Part shown: piece after piece, positions 7,513-17,068 of the stretch
Numbering within the stretch: position 1 is the first letter of the stretch
Layout: each line of letters begins with the position of its first letter
From: Pseudoflavonifractor sp902362925
GTDB lineage: Bacteria; Bacillota; Clostridia; Oscillospirales; Oscillospiraceae
Length of the DNA: 64,000 bases
Direction: 5' to 3' (one strand)
NCBI GenBank assembly: GCA_902362925.1
Contig: CABIYL010000007.1
Notes under the pieces: model-generated
What the model was told of the DNA's origin: nothing
Seen by the model: the letters and a program-made list of their open reading frames with translations, nothing else
Databases searched by the model: none
Program-made: the position numbers and the translations under genes

Positions 7513-10080
7513 ATGAGAGCAATCAGGCTGAAAACAGAATACCTGACCAACCCGGTAGGGATTGACATTGTAAACCCCCGCCTCTCGTGGAACTGTACGG
7601 ACGGGAAAAAGCAGTCCGCGTATGAAATATGTATCCGTGACGAGCTCGGAACCGAAATCTGGAACAGCGGAAAGGTCAGCTCGGCGCGCATGACCGGAAT
7701 CTCCTGCGGCATCCCCCTTCACAGCCGGGATATCCGCCGCTGGAAGGTGCGGCTGTGGGACGAAACGGATGTCCCCGGTCCGTGGAGCGAGGAGGCGTCC
7801 TTTGAGGTTGGTCTGCTGCATGAATCGGATTGGCGCGCCGCATGGATCACAGGGGATTACCGCGCGCGGAAAAAGGAACGGTATCCTGTGGACTGCTTTC
7901 AAAAGCGGTTCTCCGTCCATAAGCCCCTCCGCAGAGCGCGCCTCTATGCAACCGCCTGCGGCGTCTATGAAGGCGCACTGAACGGGCAGCGTATCGGCAA
8001 TTACATTTTGGCCCCCGGCGTATCGGAGTTTACCAAACGCCTGCAGTATCAGACGACCGATGTTCTTCCGCTTTTGAAAGAGGGCGAAAACACGCTGACC
8101 TTTCAGCTGGCAGACGGCTGGTTTCGGGGAAGCGTCGGCGCATGGGGCTCCAAGTGGCAGTACGGCGTGGAGACCAAGCTGCTGGCTCAGCTGGAGCTGA
8201 CCGATATGGACGGCAGCGTAACGACCATCTGCACCGACGGCAGCTGGTGCTGGTCCAACGACGGCCCCATTCGTTTTGCGGACAACAAGGACGGAGAAAT
8301 CGTAGACGCGCGCATGCTCCCCAGCTATGACAAAAAGGCACGGGTTACCAGTTATGACGTCATTCCCACCAGCGCCAACAGTCCCGACCTTGTGGAGCAG
8401 GAGCGGTTTTCAGCAAAGCTGCTTGTCACGCCCAGCGGGAAAACCGTACTTGACTTTGGGCAGAATATTGCGGGCTATCTGTCCTTCAAGCTTCAGGCAA
8501 AGGCCGGTCAAAGGATTTCTCTCCGTTTCGGCGAGATGCTGGACAGCCGGGGCGAGTTTACCCAGAAGAATATCCAGTGCAGCAACAAGAAGATTACAAC
8601 GCCCCTGCAGCAGGTGTGCTATACCTGCTGTGACGGGGTGAATGTGTATAAGCCCCGTTTTGCGATTTTTGGTTTTCAGTATGTGCTGGTTGAAACAGAT
8701 GTGCCGTTTGCCCCGGAGGACTTTACCGCCATTGCGGTCTATTCCGATTTGGAGCAGACCGGCTTCTTCCACTGTTCGGACGACCTGATTAACCAATTCG
8801 TGGACTGCACCCTTTGGTCGGCAAAGGACAATTCCGCGGATCTGCCCACGGACTGCCCTACGCGGGAGCGCCACGGCTGGACCGGCGACGCGCAGATATT
8901 CTACAACACAGCGGGCTACTTATTTGACTATGCGGCCTTTGCCCGGAAATTTGTCCGGGGCATGGTGGATACCCAAAAGAAAAACGGATGCTATAAGCAG
9001 ATTGTTCCCACAGGGGGCATCGACGCCTATATGTCCCCCATGGACGGGTCTGTGGGCTGGTCGGACGCAGGCGTCATGATTCCCTATCGCCAATGGAAGC
9101 TGTACGGCGACGTGTCAATCATTCGGGACAACTACGATTCCATGTGCCTATATGCCCGCTTCATGATCCGCCGCTGCGGGAAATGGTATATTACCGCAAA
9201 GCCGCTCCATGTAAAGAGCCAATACAAAAAATACATTGTAAATTGCGGTCAGGCATACGGAGAATGGGCTGAGCCGGAAGACGTCCGGCCTTTCCATTGG
9301 ACCGATATGTCCTGTCCGCACCCGGAGGAGGCCACGGCCTACACCAGCTATGTCATGGGCCTGATGGCAGAGATAGCGGACCATCTGGGCAAGACAGAGG
9401 ACGCAAAGCTCTTTGGGCACTATCAGGAGCTTACAAAACGGGCATATCAGGATCTCAGCCGGACCAAACAGTTTACCCTGGATACGGATCGGCAGGCCCG
9501 TCTTGTACGCCCGCTGTATTTCGGTCTGCTGGATCAGGAGCAGCGCGCGTTTGCCAAAGCCCGTCTGATAAAAGCCCTGGACCACTACGGCTGGCGCCTG
9601 GGCACCGGCTTTTTGTCCACGCCGCTCATCCTGGACGTTCTGACGGACATCGACCCGGAATACGCCTACCGGCTGCTGGAAAATAAGCAGATGCCCGGCT
9701 GGTTGTTTATGCCCCTCAACGGCGCTACCACCGTCTGGGAGTCCTGGGAGGGTATTTCCCAACGGGATATCGCCTCTTCCCTCAACCATTACTCAAAGGG
9801 CGCTGTGTGCGAGTGGATTTTCCGGACCATGTGCGGCATCCGTGTGGCGGGAGAAAACCGATTTGAGATTGCCCCTTGCCCGGGCGGCTCTTTAACCCAC
9901 GCGGCATTCACCTATAAAAGCGTGTACGGTGAGGTGTCCAGCCGCTGGGAAAAACGAGATGGTCGGATTTTCTATACCATCACCATTCCCACAGGCACAA
10001 CCGCCGTTATCCGGCTTCCCGGCGGAAAGGAGACGTCGGCAGAGGCCGGAACCTATACCTATCAGGAGGTGGACAAATGA
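7513..10080 (+). CDS. Alpha-L-rhamnosidase, GH78
   Basis: An 855-residue enzyme that releases terminal alpha-L-rhamnose from plant glycosides or pectin side chains. The opening (LTNPVGIDIVNPRLSW) is the typical GH78 N-terminal fibronectin-like domain. The catalytic segment DCPTRERHGWTGD gives Asp447, Glu452, Trp456 and Asp459, with the same spacing as the known catalytic cluster of Bacillus rhamnosidase B; Glu452 is the expected general acid. A second conserved acid is in VWESWEG (about Glu743). No signal peptide is visible, so it should be cytoplasmic and act on imported small glycosides. GGAGG precedes the start. Its stop overlaps the start of the GH3 gene by ATGA, which indicates coupled translation. 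Confidence 0.94.
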   Translation: MRAIRLKTEYLTNPVGIDIVNPRLSWNCTDGKKQSAYEICIRDELGTEIWNSGKVSSARMTGISCGIPLHSRDIRRWKVRLWDETDVPGPWSEEASFEVGLLHESDWRAAWITGDYRARKKERYPVDCFQKRFSVHKPLRRARLYATACGVYEGALNGQRIGNYILAPGVSEFTKRLQYQTTDVLPLLKEGENTLTFQLADGWFRGSVGAWGSKWQYGVETKLLAQLELTDMDGSVTTICTDGSWCWSNDGPIRFADNKDGEIVDARMLPSYDKKARVTSYDVIPTSANSPDLVEQERFSAKLLVTPSGKTVLDFGQNIAGYLSFKLQAKAGQRISLRFGEMLDSRGEFTQKNIQCSNKKITTPLQQVCYTCCDGVNVYKPRFAIFGFQYVLVETDVPFAPEDFTAIAVYSDLEQTGFFHCSDDLINQFVDCTLWSAKDNSADLPTDCPTRERHGWTGDAQIFYNTAGYLFDYAAFARKFVRGMVDTQKKNGCYKQIVPTGGIDAYMSPMDGSVGWSDAGVMIPYRQWKLYGDVSIIRDNYDSMCLYARFMIRRCGKWYITAKPLHVKSQYKKYIVNCGQAYGEWAEPEDVRPFHWTDMSCPHPEEATAYTSYVMGLMAEIADHLGKTEDAKLFGHYQELTKRAYQDLSRTKQFTLDTDRQARLVRPLYFGLLDQEQRAFAKARLIKALDHYGWRLGTGFLSTPLILDVLTDIDPEYAYRLLENKQMPGWLFMPLNGATTVWESWEGISQRDIASSLNHYSKGAVCEWIFRTMCGIRVAGENRFEIAPCPGGSLTHAAFTYKSVYGEVSSRWEKRDGRIFYTITIPTGTTAVIRLPGGKETSAEAGTYTYQEVDK

Positions 10081-12431
10081 CGGCAGACGAAATTCTGAAG
10101 CAGTTATCCCTGGAGGAGAAAATTGCTCTGGGGAGCGGGGCAAATTTCTGGCAGACCAAAGGCTTGCCCCAATACGGAGTCCCCTCCCTGTTCATGTGCG
10201 ACGGCCCCCACGGCCTGCGGAAACAGGAAATAACAGCGGGCGGCACCGATATGCTGGGCATCAACGAGTCTGTCCCATCAACCTGTTTCCCCTCCGCATC
10301 CCTGAGCGCCTGCAGCTGGGACCCGGAGCTTCTGAGCCTGGAGGCCGCCGCAATCGCTGAGGAAGCCGCCGCCCTCCATGTGGGACTGGTGCTCGGCCCC
10401 GGCGCCTGCATGAAGCGCAACCCGCTATGCGGCAGAAACTTCGAGTATCTGTCCGAGGACCCGTTTCTGGCCGGAAAGCTGGCGGCTGGCTTTATCCGCG
10501 GCGCCGAGGGCAGCGGAATCGGAACCAGTCTGAAGCATTTTGCGGCCAACAACCAGGAATACCGCCGCTTCCTGTCCTCCAGCCAGATGGATGAACGGAC
10601 CCTCCGGGAGCTCTACCTGCCGGCGTTTGAAATTGCGGTAAAAGAGGGAAAGCCCTCCAGCGTCATGTGCGCCTACAATCAGGTGGACGATATTTTCTGC
10701 GCCTCCAACAAGCGGCTGCTGACGGACATTCTGCGGACGGAATGGGGCTTCGGCGGTGTCGTCGTGACGGATTGGGGCGCGCTACACAACCGCACGGAGA
10801 GCTTCCGGGCAGGCTGTGATCTGGCAATGCCCGGCGGCAGCGGCTATGGCGAAGCGGAGGCTCTGCAGGCCGTAAAAGACGGCACACTGCCGGAAGCCCA
10901 GGTAGACGCCTGTGCCCGCCGTGTGCTGGAGCTGCTTTTGAAGGAAGCATGGGTGCAGCAGGATACCCCGCCGGTGGATCTGGAGGCCCATCACGCCCTT
11001 GCCGCAAGGGTTGCTGCGGAGAGCATTGTGCTGCTGAAAAACGAGGCGCACATTCTGCCCTTTGCCGCTGGTACCCGGGTTGCCCTGATCGGCGCCATGG
11101 CGGAAACGCCCCGGTATCAGGGTGCTGGCTCTTCCCACATCAATCCTACGAGGTTGACCTCCCTTCGGGACGCTCTGCCGGATGCGCCATATGTCAAGGG
11201 CTGTGAGAAAGACGGCTCTGCCGACGATGCTTTGATTGCAGAAGCGGCCGAGGCCGCAAAGACCGCTGAGGCCGTCGTCCTCTGCGTGGGTCTGCCGGAT
11301 ACCTATGAGTCAGAGGGCTTTGACCGGGAAAATATGAAAATGCCCGACGGACATAACCGGCTGGTCGAAGCGGTGGCAAAGGCAAACAAAAATACTGTGG
11401 TAGTGCTGATGTGCGGCTCTGCGGTTGAAACGCCGTGGGCAGACCAGGTGAAAGGCATCCTGTTTGCCGGACTCTCCGGGCAGGCTGGCGGCACGGCGAT
11501 TGCCGACGCGTTGTACGGCCGGGTAAATCCCAGCGGCCGCCTTGCGGAAAGCTGGCCGATGCGCTACGAGGACTGCCCCAGCTCGGCCTGCTATGGCGAG
11601 GGCTTCACCGACGCGGAATACCGGGAGGGTATTTTTGTCGGATACCGCTACTACGACAGCGCAAATGTTCCCGTTCGCTTCCCGTTTGGCTATGGTCTGA
11701 GCTACACCAGCTTTGCCTGTTCTGATCTGCATGTCACCGGCGATACCGTAACGGTCAGGGTTGCAAACACAGGCAAATGCGCAGGCAGCGAAGTGGTGCA
11801 AATGTACATCCGTCCGCCCAAGGGGGCGCTCTCCCGCCCTGTACGGGAGCTGAAAGGGTTTGCAAAGGTATTCTTGGCGCCTGGAGAAGAAAAAACAGTC
11901 TCCATGCCGCTCAATGACCGCAGCTTTGCGGTTTGGAACAACGGCTGGAGCGTACAGAAAGGCACCTATACCATTGAAGTCCATGGCCTGACCGCTGACA
12001 TCCACCGGAACGGCGTGGATATTCCGGCTCCCCCCTGGCAGGCAAACAGCTGGTACGAAACCCTGTCAGGCAAGCCCTCACAGGCCCAGCTGGAGGCCAT
12101 GCTCGGACACAGCCTGCGTAAGCGCACCCTGAAAAAGCGGCAATTCACCATGGACAACACCATCAGTGAGATGAAGGACTACTCTCTCATCATGAAAATC
12201 ATGTACGCCTCCACCGTCAGTGTTATCAAGAAAGGGCTGCCCGATGGGGCAAGCGAGGATTCGCCGGAGCTCAGGATGATGATTGCATCGTCCTGTGATA
12301 CGCCGTTAAGCAGCGTAATCTCCACCGCCGGCATGCCGCCCTGCATTTTCGAAGGGCTTCTGGACATGGCCAACGGTCACTACTTCCGGGGTATCAAGCG
12401 GATGATTACCGGCCGCAGGAGGCGCTCATGA
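10077..12431 (+). CDS. Glycoside hydrolase family 3 (beta-glucosidase type)
   Basis: A 784-residue GH3 enzyme with the (beta/alpha)8 domain first, the GH3 C-terminal domain next and a fibronectin-III-like domain near residues 560-640. The nucleophile Asp lies in VVVTDWGAL (about Asp232). The last ~110 residues form a charged helical extension common in clostridial GH3 proteins. No signal peptide is seen. It overlaps the rhamnosidase stop and the esterase start by ATGA on both sides. Together with GH78 it would strip rhamnosyl-glucosides such as rutinosides to monosaccharides plus aglycone. Family assignment is firm; the sugar specificity is inferred. Confidence 0.92.
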   Translation: MTADEILKQLSLEEKIALGSGANFWQTKGLPQYGVPSLFMCDGPHGLRKQEITAGGTDMLGINESVPSTCFPSASLSACSWDPELLSLEAAAIAEEAAALHVGLVLGPGACMKRNPLCGRNFEYLSEDPFLAGKLAAGFIRGAEGSGIGTSLKHFAANNQEYRRFLSSSQMDERTLRELYLPAFEIAVKEGKPSSVMCAYNQVDDIFCASNKRLLTDILRTEWGFGGVVVTDWGALHNRTESFRAGCDLAMPGGSGYGEAEALQAVKDGTLPEAQVDACARRVLELLLKEAWVQQDTPPVDLEAHHALAARVAAESIVLLKNEAHILPFAAGTRVALIGAMAETPRYQGAGSSHINPTRLTSLRDALPDAPYVKGCEKDGSADDALIAEAAEAAKTAEAVVLCVGLPDTYESEGFDRENMKMPDGHNRLVEAVAKANKNTVVVLMCGSAVETPWADQVKGILFAGLSGQAGGTAIADALYGRVNPSGRLAESWPMRYEDCPSSACYGEGFTDAEYREGIFVGYRYYDSANVPVRFPFGYGLSYTSFACSDLHVTGDTVTVRVANTGKCAGSEVVQMYIRPPKGALSRPVRELKGFAKVFLAPGEEKTVSMPLNDRSFAVWNNGWSVQKGTYTIEVHGLTADIHRNGVDIPAPPWQANSWYETLSGKPSQAQLEAMLGHSLRKRTLKKRQFTMDNTISEMKDYSLIMKIMYASTVSVIKKGLPDGASEDSPELRMMIASSCDTPLSSVISTAGMPPCIFEGLLDMANGHYFRGIKRMITGRRRRS

Positions 12432-13339
12432 GTTTTTTGCACAGCCTATACGCTTACATCATCCGTCAGAGCAAGCACACATACGACCCCCAAAGGCCGC
12501 CGGACTATCAGGCCCGGCGCATTGCGGAGGAAACGCAGGGCAAGGCCAACAGCAGATTACCCAGGGGGATTCTGGCCACGCCGATTCATCTGAACGGGGT
12601 CAGGGGTGAGCTGCTGCAGGGCGCCGGAAGTGCGGATAACCTGTTGTTCCTCTATCTCCACGGCGGTGGGTTTGTGGGCGGCAGCTATGCCACCAAGCGG
12701 ATGTTTACCGGATTTCTTGCCGATATGTTTCACTGCCCTGTTGCGGCCATTGATTATCGGCTTGCGCCGGAATTTCCATATCCAGCCGCAGTTGACGACT
12801 GTTTTGCCGCATATCAGGCGTTATGCTCCCGATATGCACAGGTCGTCCTGGTGGGCGAAAGTGCAGGAGGCAATCTCGTTCTGGCCACGGCGCTCCGCGC
12901 CATGGACGCCAATCTGAAGCTGCCCGCAGCAGTCATCGCCTTATCCCCTGCAACGCAGTTCTCCGCAGACCTTGCCAGCTACCGCCGCAACGCAAAGACT
13001 GACTGTATGGTAAATGAGAATCTGAATCTTGAAGTCCGAAACACCTATCTCAGAGGAGTTGACCTGAAAAATTCAGCATATGCAGAGCCTCTGTACAGGG
13101 AGCTGTCCGGTTTCCCGCCTACGTTTATCAGCGTATCAGGCAGCGAGGTACTGCTGGATGACTCCATTCTGTTTTATCAGAAGCTGCGGGACAGCGGCGT
13201 CTCCTGTAAGCTGGACGTCATGCCCCGGCTGATGCACGCTTTTGCCATATTCCCGCAGTTCCCCGAGAGCAGACAGGTCTGGAACGAAATCCGGGATTGG
13301 CTGTACAGTTCTATAAAAGCGGATTCCCGTCCGCTTTGA
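12428..13339 (+). CDS. Alpha/beta hydrolase, hormone-sensitive-lipase-type esterase
   Basis: A 303-residue cytoplasmic esterase. It has the oxyanion-hole HGGGF motif (about 77-81), the nucleophile elbow GESAGG (Ser145), a probable acid Asp in SEVLLDDS and a His in LMHAFAIF. It is the last gene of the tightly coupled glycosidase set (ATGA overlap with GH3). It may deacylate acyl-rhamnosides or acylated flavonoid glycosides so that the glycosidases can act; that role is inferred from its place in the operon. Confidence 0.88.
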   Translation: MSFLHSLYAYIIRQSKHTYDPQRPPDYQARRIAEETQGKANSRLPRGILATPIHLNGVRGELLQGAGSADNLLFLYLHGGGFVGGSYATKRMFTGFLADMFHCPVAAIDYRLAPEFPYPAAVDDCFAAYQALCSRYAQVVLVGESAGGNLVLATALRAMDANLKLPAAVIALSPATQFSADLASYRRNAKTDCMVNENLNLEVRNTYLRGVDLKNSAYAEPLYRELSGFPPTFISVSGSEVLLDDSILFYQKLRDSGVSCKLDVMPRLMHAFAIFPQFPESRQVWNEIRDWLYSSIKADSRPL

Positions 13340-13546
13340 AATCAATGGGCTCAATTCATGCGCTGTCCAGCGGCAAGGAAGAAATATAAGTCGTCCGGTG
13401 CGGATACCCACGCCGCCCTCAGACGGCTGAAACCCGTCCCCCTGTCCCTCCGCTGCCGGCAGGAGACAATGTGAGCGGACATCGACCAGGTGTTAAAGTC
13501 CACTATGGACTGCGAAAAAATGTAACGAACAGGAGAGAATGAGAAC

Positions 13547-14362
13547 ATGCGAGACATTCTGACAGCCCCATTCATGGTAGAGATGATTCGAACCGCCACC
13601 AATATGTACAATCACGGCTGGGATGAGCGGAACGGCGGCAACATCAGTCTGCTTTTGGATGAAGCGGAAGTGGCCGAATATCTGGACACTACCAAGGTCA
13701 TCCGGGAAATCCCCACCGGCTTTGAGGCCAGGGAGTTAATCGGGAAATACTTCCTCGTCACCGGAACGGGCAAGTACTTCAAAAACGTCCAGTACGCTCC
13801 GGCGACAAATCTGGGTCTGCTTCGCATCGGCGCTGACGGCCGGACGGCTGAGCTGCTGTGGGGCTACGACGACGGCGGCAAGTTTACCAGCGAGCTGCCC
13901 GCCCACCTGATGAGCCATATGGCCCGGCTGAAGGTAAACCCCAGCAACCGTGTGGTGATGCACAGCCACCCCGGCAAGCTTCTGGCCATGACCTATGTCC
14001 ATGATCTGGACGAGAAGGCCTTTACCCGGACCCTGTGGCAGATGTGCACTGAGTGCATTGTGGTGTTCCCGGATGGCGTGAACGTCCTGCCCTGGATGCT
14101 CTGCGGTACAAACGAGATCGGCGAAGCCACTGCCGAAAAAATGGTCACCGCCCGGCTGGTGGTCTGGGCTCAGCACGGCATCTACGGTGCCGGAGCCGAT
14201 CTGGACGAGACCTTCGGCCTTATCGAAACTGCCGAAAAGGCCGCTGAGATCTATATGTCCATTGCCCATCTGCCCATCAAAAATACCATTTCCGATGAAC
14301 AGATGTGGCTGCTGGCGGAACGCTTCAATCTCACACCCCGGGAAGGGTATCTGAACCGATAA
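13547..14362 (+). CDS. rhaD: Rhamnulose-1-phosphate aldolase
   Basis: This 271-residue class II aldolase splits L-rhamnulose-1-phosphate into dihydroxyacetone phosphate and L-lactaldehyde, the last step of classical rhamnose catabolism. RhaD-like features are the N-terminal ERNGGNIS segment, the zinc ligands in VMHSHPG and the third His in WAQHGIYG. It follows the glycosidases by 207 bp, in which I see no gene. AGGAG precedes the ATG. Rhamnose isomerase and rhamnulokinase are absent from the window and must be encoded elsewhere. Confidence 0.94.
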   Translation: MRDILTAPFMVEMIRTATNMYNHGWDERNGGNISLLLDEAEVAEYLDTTKVIREIPTGFEARELIGKYFLVTGTGKYFKNVQYAPATNLGLLRIGADGRTAELLWGYDDGGKFTSELPAHLMSHMARLKVNPSNRVVMHSHPGKLLAMTYVHDLDEKAFTRTLWQMCTECIVVFPDGVNVLPWMLCGTNEIGEATAEKMVTARLVVWAQHGIYGAGADLDETFGLIETAEKAAEIYMSIAHLPIKNTISDEQMWLLAERFNLTPREGYLNR

Positions 14363-14484
14363 AAGCAGGGCGCCAATGTGTTCCGCTGGCATACCGTTGG
14401 AACGCCGCAGCGGCCATCAAATGAAAAATGCAATTTTCTCCATGTAAATGTTCTGGTTCAGGCCCGCAGGGCCAATAAACAACA

Positions 14485-14531
14485 GAGCACACCGGCCCGT
14501 GACAATGGGCCGGTGTGCTCTCTTTTCTTTT
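14485..14531 (+). terminator. Strong intrinsic terminator of the rhamnose operon
   Basis: A perfect 14-bp stem (14485-14498 with 14507-14520) and an 8-nt loop are followed by TCTTTTCTTT. It lies 120 bp after rhaD. The rest of the 295-bp interval to the next gene shows nothing else. Confidence 0.85.
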
Positions 14532-14657
14532 CCGTTGAAATAGCGGCAGATATCAAGGATTTTGCGCATTTGCTCTGCTTTACCGGTGCAGGGGCTGCGC
14601 TTGCATGGATGGCCTGGTCAAAATGCCTCCGTTTTTTACAGAAAGGCTCCCTGCAAT

Positions 14658-14984
14658 TTACATAAAAATCGGGGCGTCGTCCTCCGTAGCCTCCAGGAGA
14701 AAACTGACCGGACGAAAACCATCATTGCAGGAAGCGATAAACGCCTTCGGGTCTTTCAGCTCCCCGTTGTAGAAGTTTCCGCCGCCATGGGCCAGCGTCA
14801 TGGCGTACTCCATCATGGACTTCCAGGCGTTGTCGCACATACCTTCGGGCTTCTGCCAGCCGTTGGTGTAGTAGACCTGACCGGGCTGGTGATAATCGCA
14901 GGGACGCAGCCCGGGGGATGCGTATTTCTCCACCAGGTCTTCATTCCAGGCACATTTCAGAACGGTAATCCTGACACGCTTCAT
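14658..14984 (-). CDS. TIGR04076 family small protein
   Basis: A 108-residue protein of unknown function. It matches my memory of the TIGR04076 pattern: an N-terminal KRVRITVLK strand, a WNEDLVEKY segment, and a C-terminal CNDGFRPVSFLLE strand. It has three cysteines and no membrane segment or signal. AGGAGG lies upstream of the ATG. It follows the OYE-type flavoenzyme in the same direction with a hairpin between, and is probably cotranscribed with it, which suggests an accessory role to that redox enzyme. Confidence 0.72.
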   Translation of the reverse strand: MKRVRITVLKCAWNEDLVEKYASPGLRPCDYHQPGQVYYTNGWQKPEGMCDNAWKSMMEYAMTLAHGGGNFYNGELKDPKAFIASCNDGFRPVSFLLEATEDDAPIFM

Positions 14985-15003
14985 GGTAACATCCTCCTGA
15001 TTC

Positions 15004-15039
15004 AGGAAGGGGGCGCCATAAAAGGCGCCCCCTCTTCCT
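15004..15039 (-). other. Intra-operon hairpin between flavoenzyme and TIGR04076 gene
   Basis: A 9-bp GC stem (15009-15017 with 15024-15032), extended by AGGAA/TTCCT with one bulge, fills the gap between the two genes. No U-tract follows in the direction of transcription, so it is more likely an mRNA processing or stabilising hairpin than a terminator. Confidence 0.5.
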
Positions 15040-15043
15040 CAAC

Positions 15044-17047
15044 TTAAATTTTACGGCCCACCTTGTTGCCGTCTGCAACAGCGTGCAGAATGTTGCCCGG
15101 ACTCTTTCTGGCGTCGCCAATCAGATAGAGCTCCTTGCCGCAATCCTTCAGCGCTGTATAGAGGGCGTCGTTGGCGGCGTATCCCACAGCCAGCACCACC
15201 GTGTCGGCGGGCAATTCGCTCCGGGTGCCGTTGGACTCGATGACCACAGTGTGTTCCCTGATCTCCTTCACACTGGTGGAGACGTGAATCTCCGCCTTGT
15301 AGTAGTTGAGCAGATCCTGGAGCATGAGGACCACAGCGGCGGAAATCGCCTCGGTGCCGCCGGAGACGAGACCGTCCAGGCATTCCACCACAGAGACCTT
15401 TTTGCCGTCCCGCAGCAGCTCATAGGCCACCTCGCAGCCCACCTGGCCGCCGCCGATGACCACCACGTTCTGTCCCACAGGCGCCTTTTTCAGCAGCACA
15501 TCCACAGCGGTCATGACATTTGCACCGTGGACGCCGGGGATGGGCGGAATCTTGGCCTTGGCGCCGGTGGAGACCACCAGCACATCGGCATCCAGGGCGG
15601 CGGCCTGCTCGGGGGTGATGCTGCAGTTCAGCTTTACCTCCACGCCGGTCTTTTGCAGCTCATGCTCAAACCACTTCAGCAGTCTGCGGGATGCGGCCTT
15701 GTAGTCGGGGACATTGGCCGCCAGTGTGGCGCCGCCCAGCTGGGCCCCGGCCTCATAGATGGTGACTTTGTGGCCACGGGCCGCCGCGATGCGGGCGGCC
15801 TCCATGCCGGCAATGCCGCCGCCGATGACAGCCACCTTCTTCGGCGTTTCCGCCGGAGTCAGCGCTTCCTCCGCCTCGTGGAAGAGGTCGGCGTTGACGG
15901 CGCAGAGCATGGTCTGACCGGCAAAAATACGTCCGATACAGCCGGCGTTGCAGCCAATGCAGGGGCGGATCTCCTCGGCCTTGTCTGCGGCGGCCTTGTT
16001 GACCCAGTTGGGGTCTGCCAGCAGGGCGCGGCCGATGGCCACAGCGGTTACCTTGCCCTGGGCGATGGCGTCATTGGCCATCTGGGGCTGGAGAATCTTG
16101 CCCGGGCCGATGACGGGAATATGTACCTGGGCCGTCAGCGGAGCGAAATCGTCCAGCCACAGGCCCTCCTTGTGGTACATGGGGGGATACAGCCAGTGGA
16201 AGGAGTCGTAGGCGCCGTTGCCCATGAGGAAGGCATCGTATCCGGCCGCCTCCAGCTTTTTGGCCATGGCAATGGACTCTTCCACGTCCCGGCCGTACTC
16301 CGTGTAGACCTCTCCGGGCACGGCGGCCTGGCGCTCGGCACGCATATAATGCTTGGTGCCCAGGCGGCAGGTGACGGGATAGTCAGAGGCGGTCTCCTCT
16401 TTGATGCGTCTGACAATCTCGGTCAGCACCCGCAGCTGGCCGTCCATGCTGCCGCCGAATTCGTCGGTGCGGTGGTTGAACACATCGGTGGTGAACTGGT
16501 CGCCCATATAGCCGCCGTAGGCGCCGTTGATGTCGATGCCGTCGGCGCCGGCCTCATAGATCAGCTTCGCGCCGTCCACCACAGCCTGAATCAGGCCATA
16601 GACCTCTTCCGTGGTCATCTCCCGGCACGTTACCTCCGGCTTCCAGCGGTTGGGCCCTTCGCTGACCGCCACAGGCTGATCCTCCATGAAATCGGAGAAG
16701 GCCACGCGGCCAAGGCCAAACCAGATCTGCACAAACAGCTTGGTATCGTACTGATGCAGCGCCTGGGCCAGCTTGCGGACCTGTGCCACGAACCGCTCGG
16801 GGGCGGCGAAGGGCGAAATGGTGAAGGGGCAGCGCTCCAGATGGGCGTCGGGCACGTTGCCGCAAGTGAACACGGCGCCCACACCGCCTTTGGCCCGTTC
16901 CACGTAGTAATCAATCATCCGGTCGGAAATGACGGACTGTTCGTCGAACCAGCCGATGGACAGCATGGGGGACATGACGACTTTATTCTTGATCTCCACC
17001 TTGCCGATCCGAAATGGCTGAAACAACTCTGGGTATCTGTTTTCCAT
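15044..17047 (-). CDS. NADH:flavin oxidoreductase, OYE / 2,4-dienoyl-CoA reductase type, with Fe-S cluster and FAD domain
   Basis: A 667-residue multicentre reductase: an FMN-binding TIM barrel (about 1-355), a 4Fe-4S ligand set C363-x2-C366-x3-C370-x11-C382, and an FAD/NAD(P) domain with two Rossmann motifs (VAVIGGGIAGMEAA and VVVIGGGQVGCEVA). This is the layout of DCR, BaiCD/BaiH and trimethylamine dehydrogenase relatives, which reduce activated C=C bonds or demethylate amines. In the barrel the segment usually written HGAHGY reads NGAYGG (Asn174, Tyr177), so the substrate-binding histidines are replaced; the substrate is probably unusual. GGGGAGG precedes the ATG. It is divergent from a TetR gene, with a palindrome in its promoter region. 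Confidence 0.9.
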   Translation of the reverse strand: MENRYPELFQPFRIGKVEIKNKVVMSPMLSIGWFDEQSVISDRMIDYYVERAKGGVGAVFTCGNVPDAHLERCPFTISPFAAPERFVAQVRKLAQALHQYDTKLFVQIWFGLGRVAFSDFMEDQPVAVSEGPNRWKPEVTCREMTTEEVYGLIQAVVDGAKLIYEAGADGIDINGAYGGYMGDQFTTDVFNHRTDEFGGSMDGQLRVLTEIVRRIKEETASDYPVTCRLGTKHYMRAERQAAVPGEVYTEYGRDVEESIAMAKKLEAAGYDAFLMGNGAYDSFHWLYPPMYHKEGLWLDDFAPLTAQVHIPVIGPGKILQPQMANDAIAQGKVTAVAIGRALLADPNWVNKAAADKAEEIRPCIGCNAGCIGRIFAGQTMLCAVNADLFHEAEEALTPAETPKKVAVIGGGIAGMEAARIAAARGHKVTIYEAGAQLGGATLAANVPDYKAASRRLLKWFEHELQKTGVEVKLNCSITPEQAAALDADVLVVSTGAKAKIPPIPGVHGANVMTAVDVLLKKAPVGQNVVVIGGGQVGCEVAYELLRDGKKVSVVECLDGLVSGGTEAISAAVVLMLQDLLNYYKAEIHVSTSVKEIREHTVVIESNGTRSELPADTVVLAVGYAANDALYTALKDCGKELYLIGDARKSPGNILHAVADGNKVGRKI

Positions 17048-17068
17048 AGGAGCGACCTCCCCACAACG

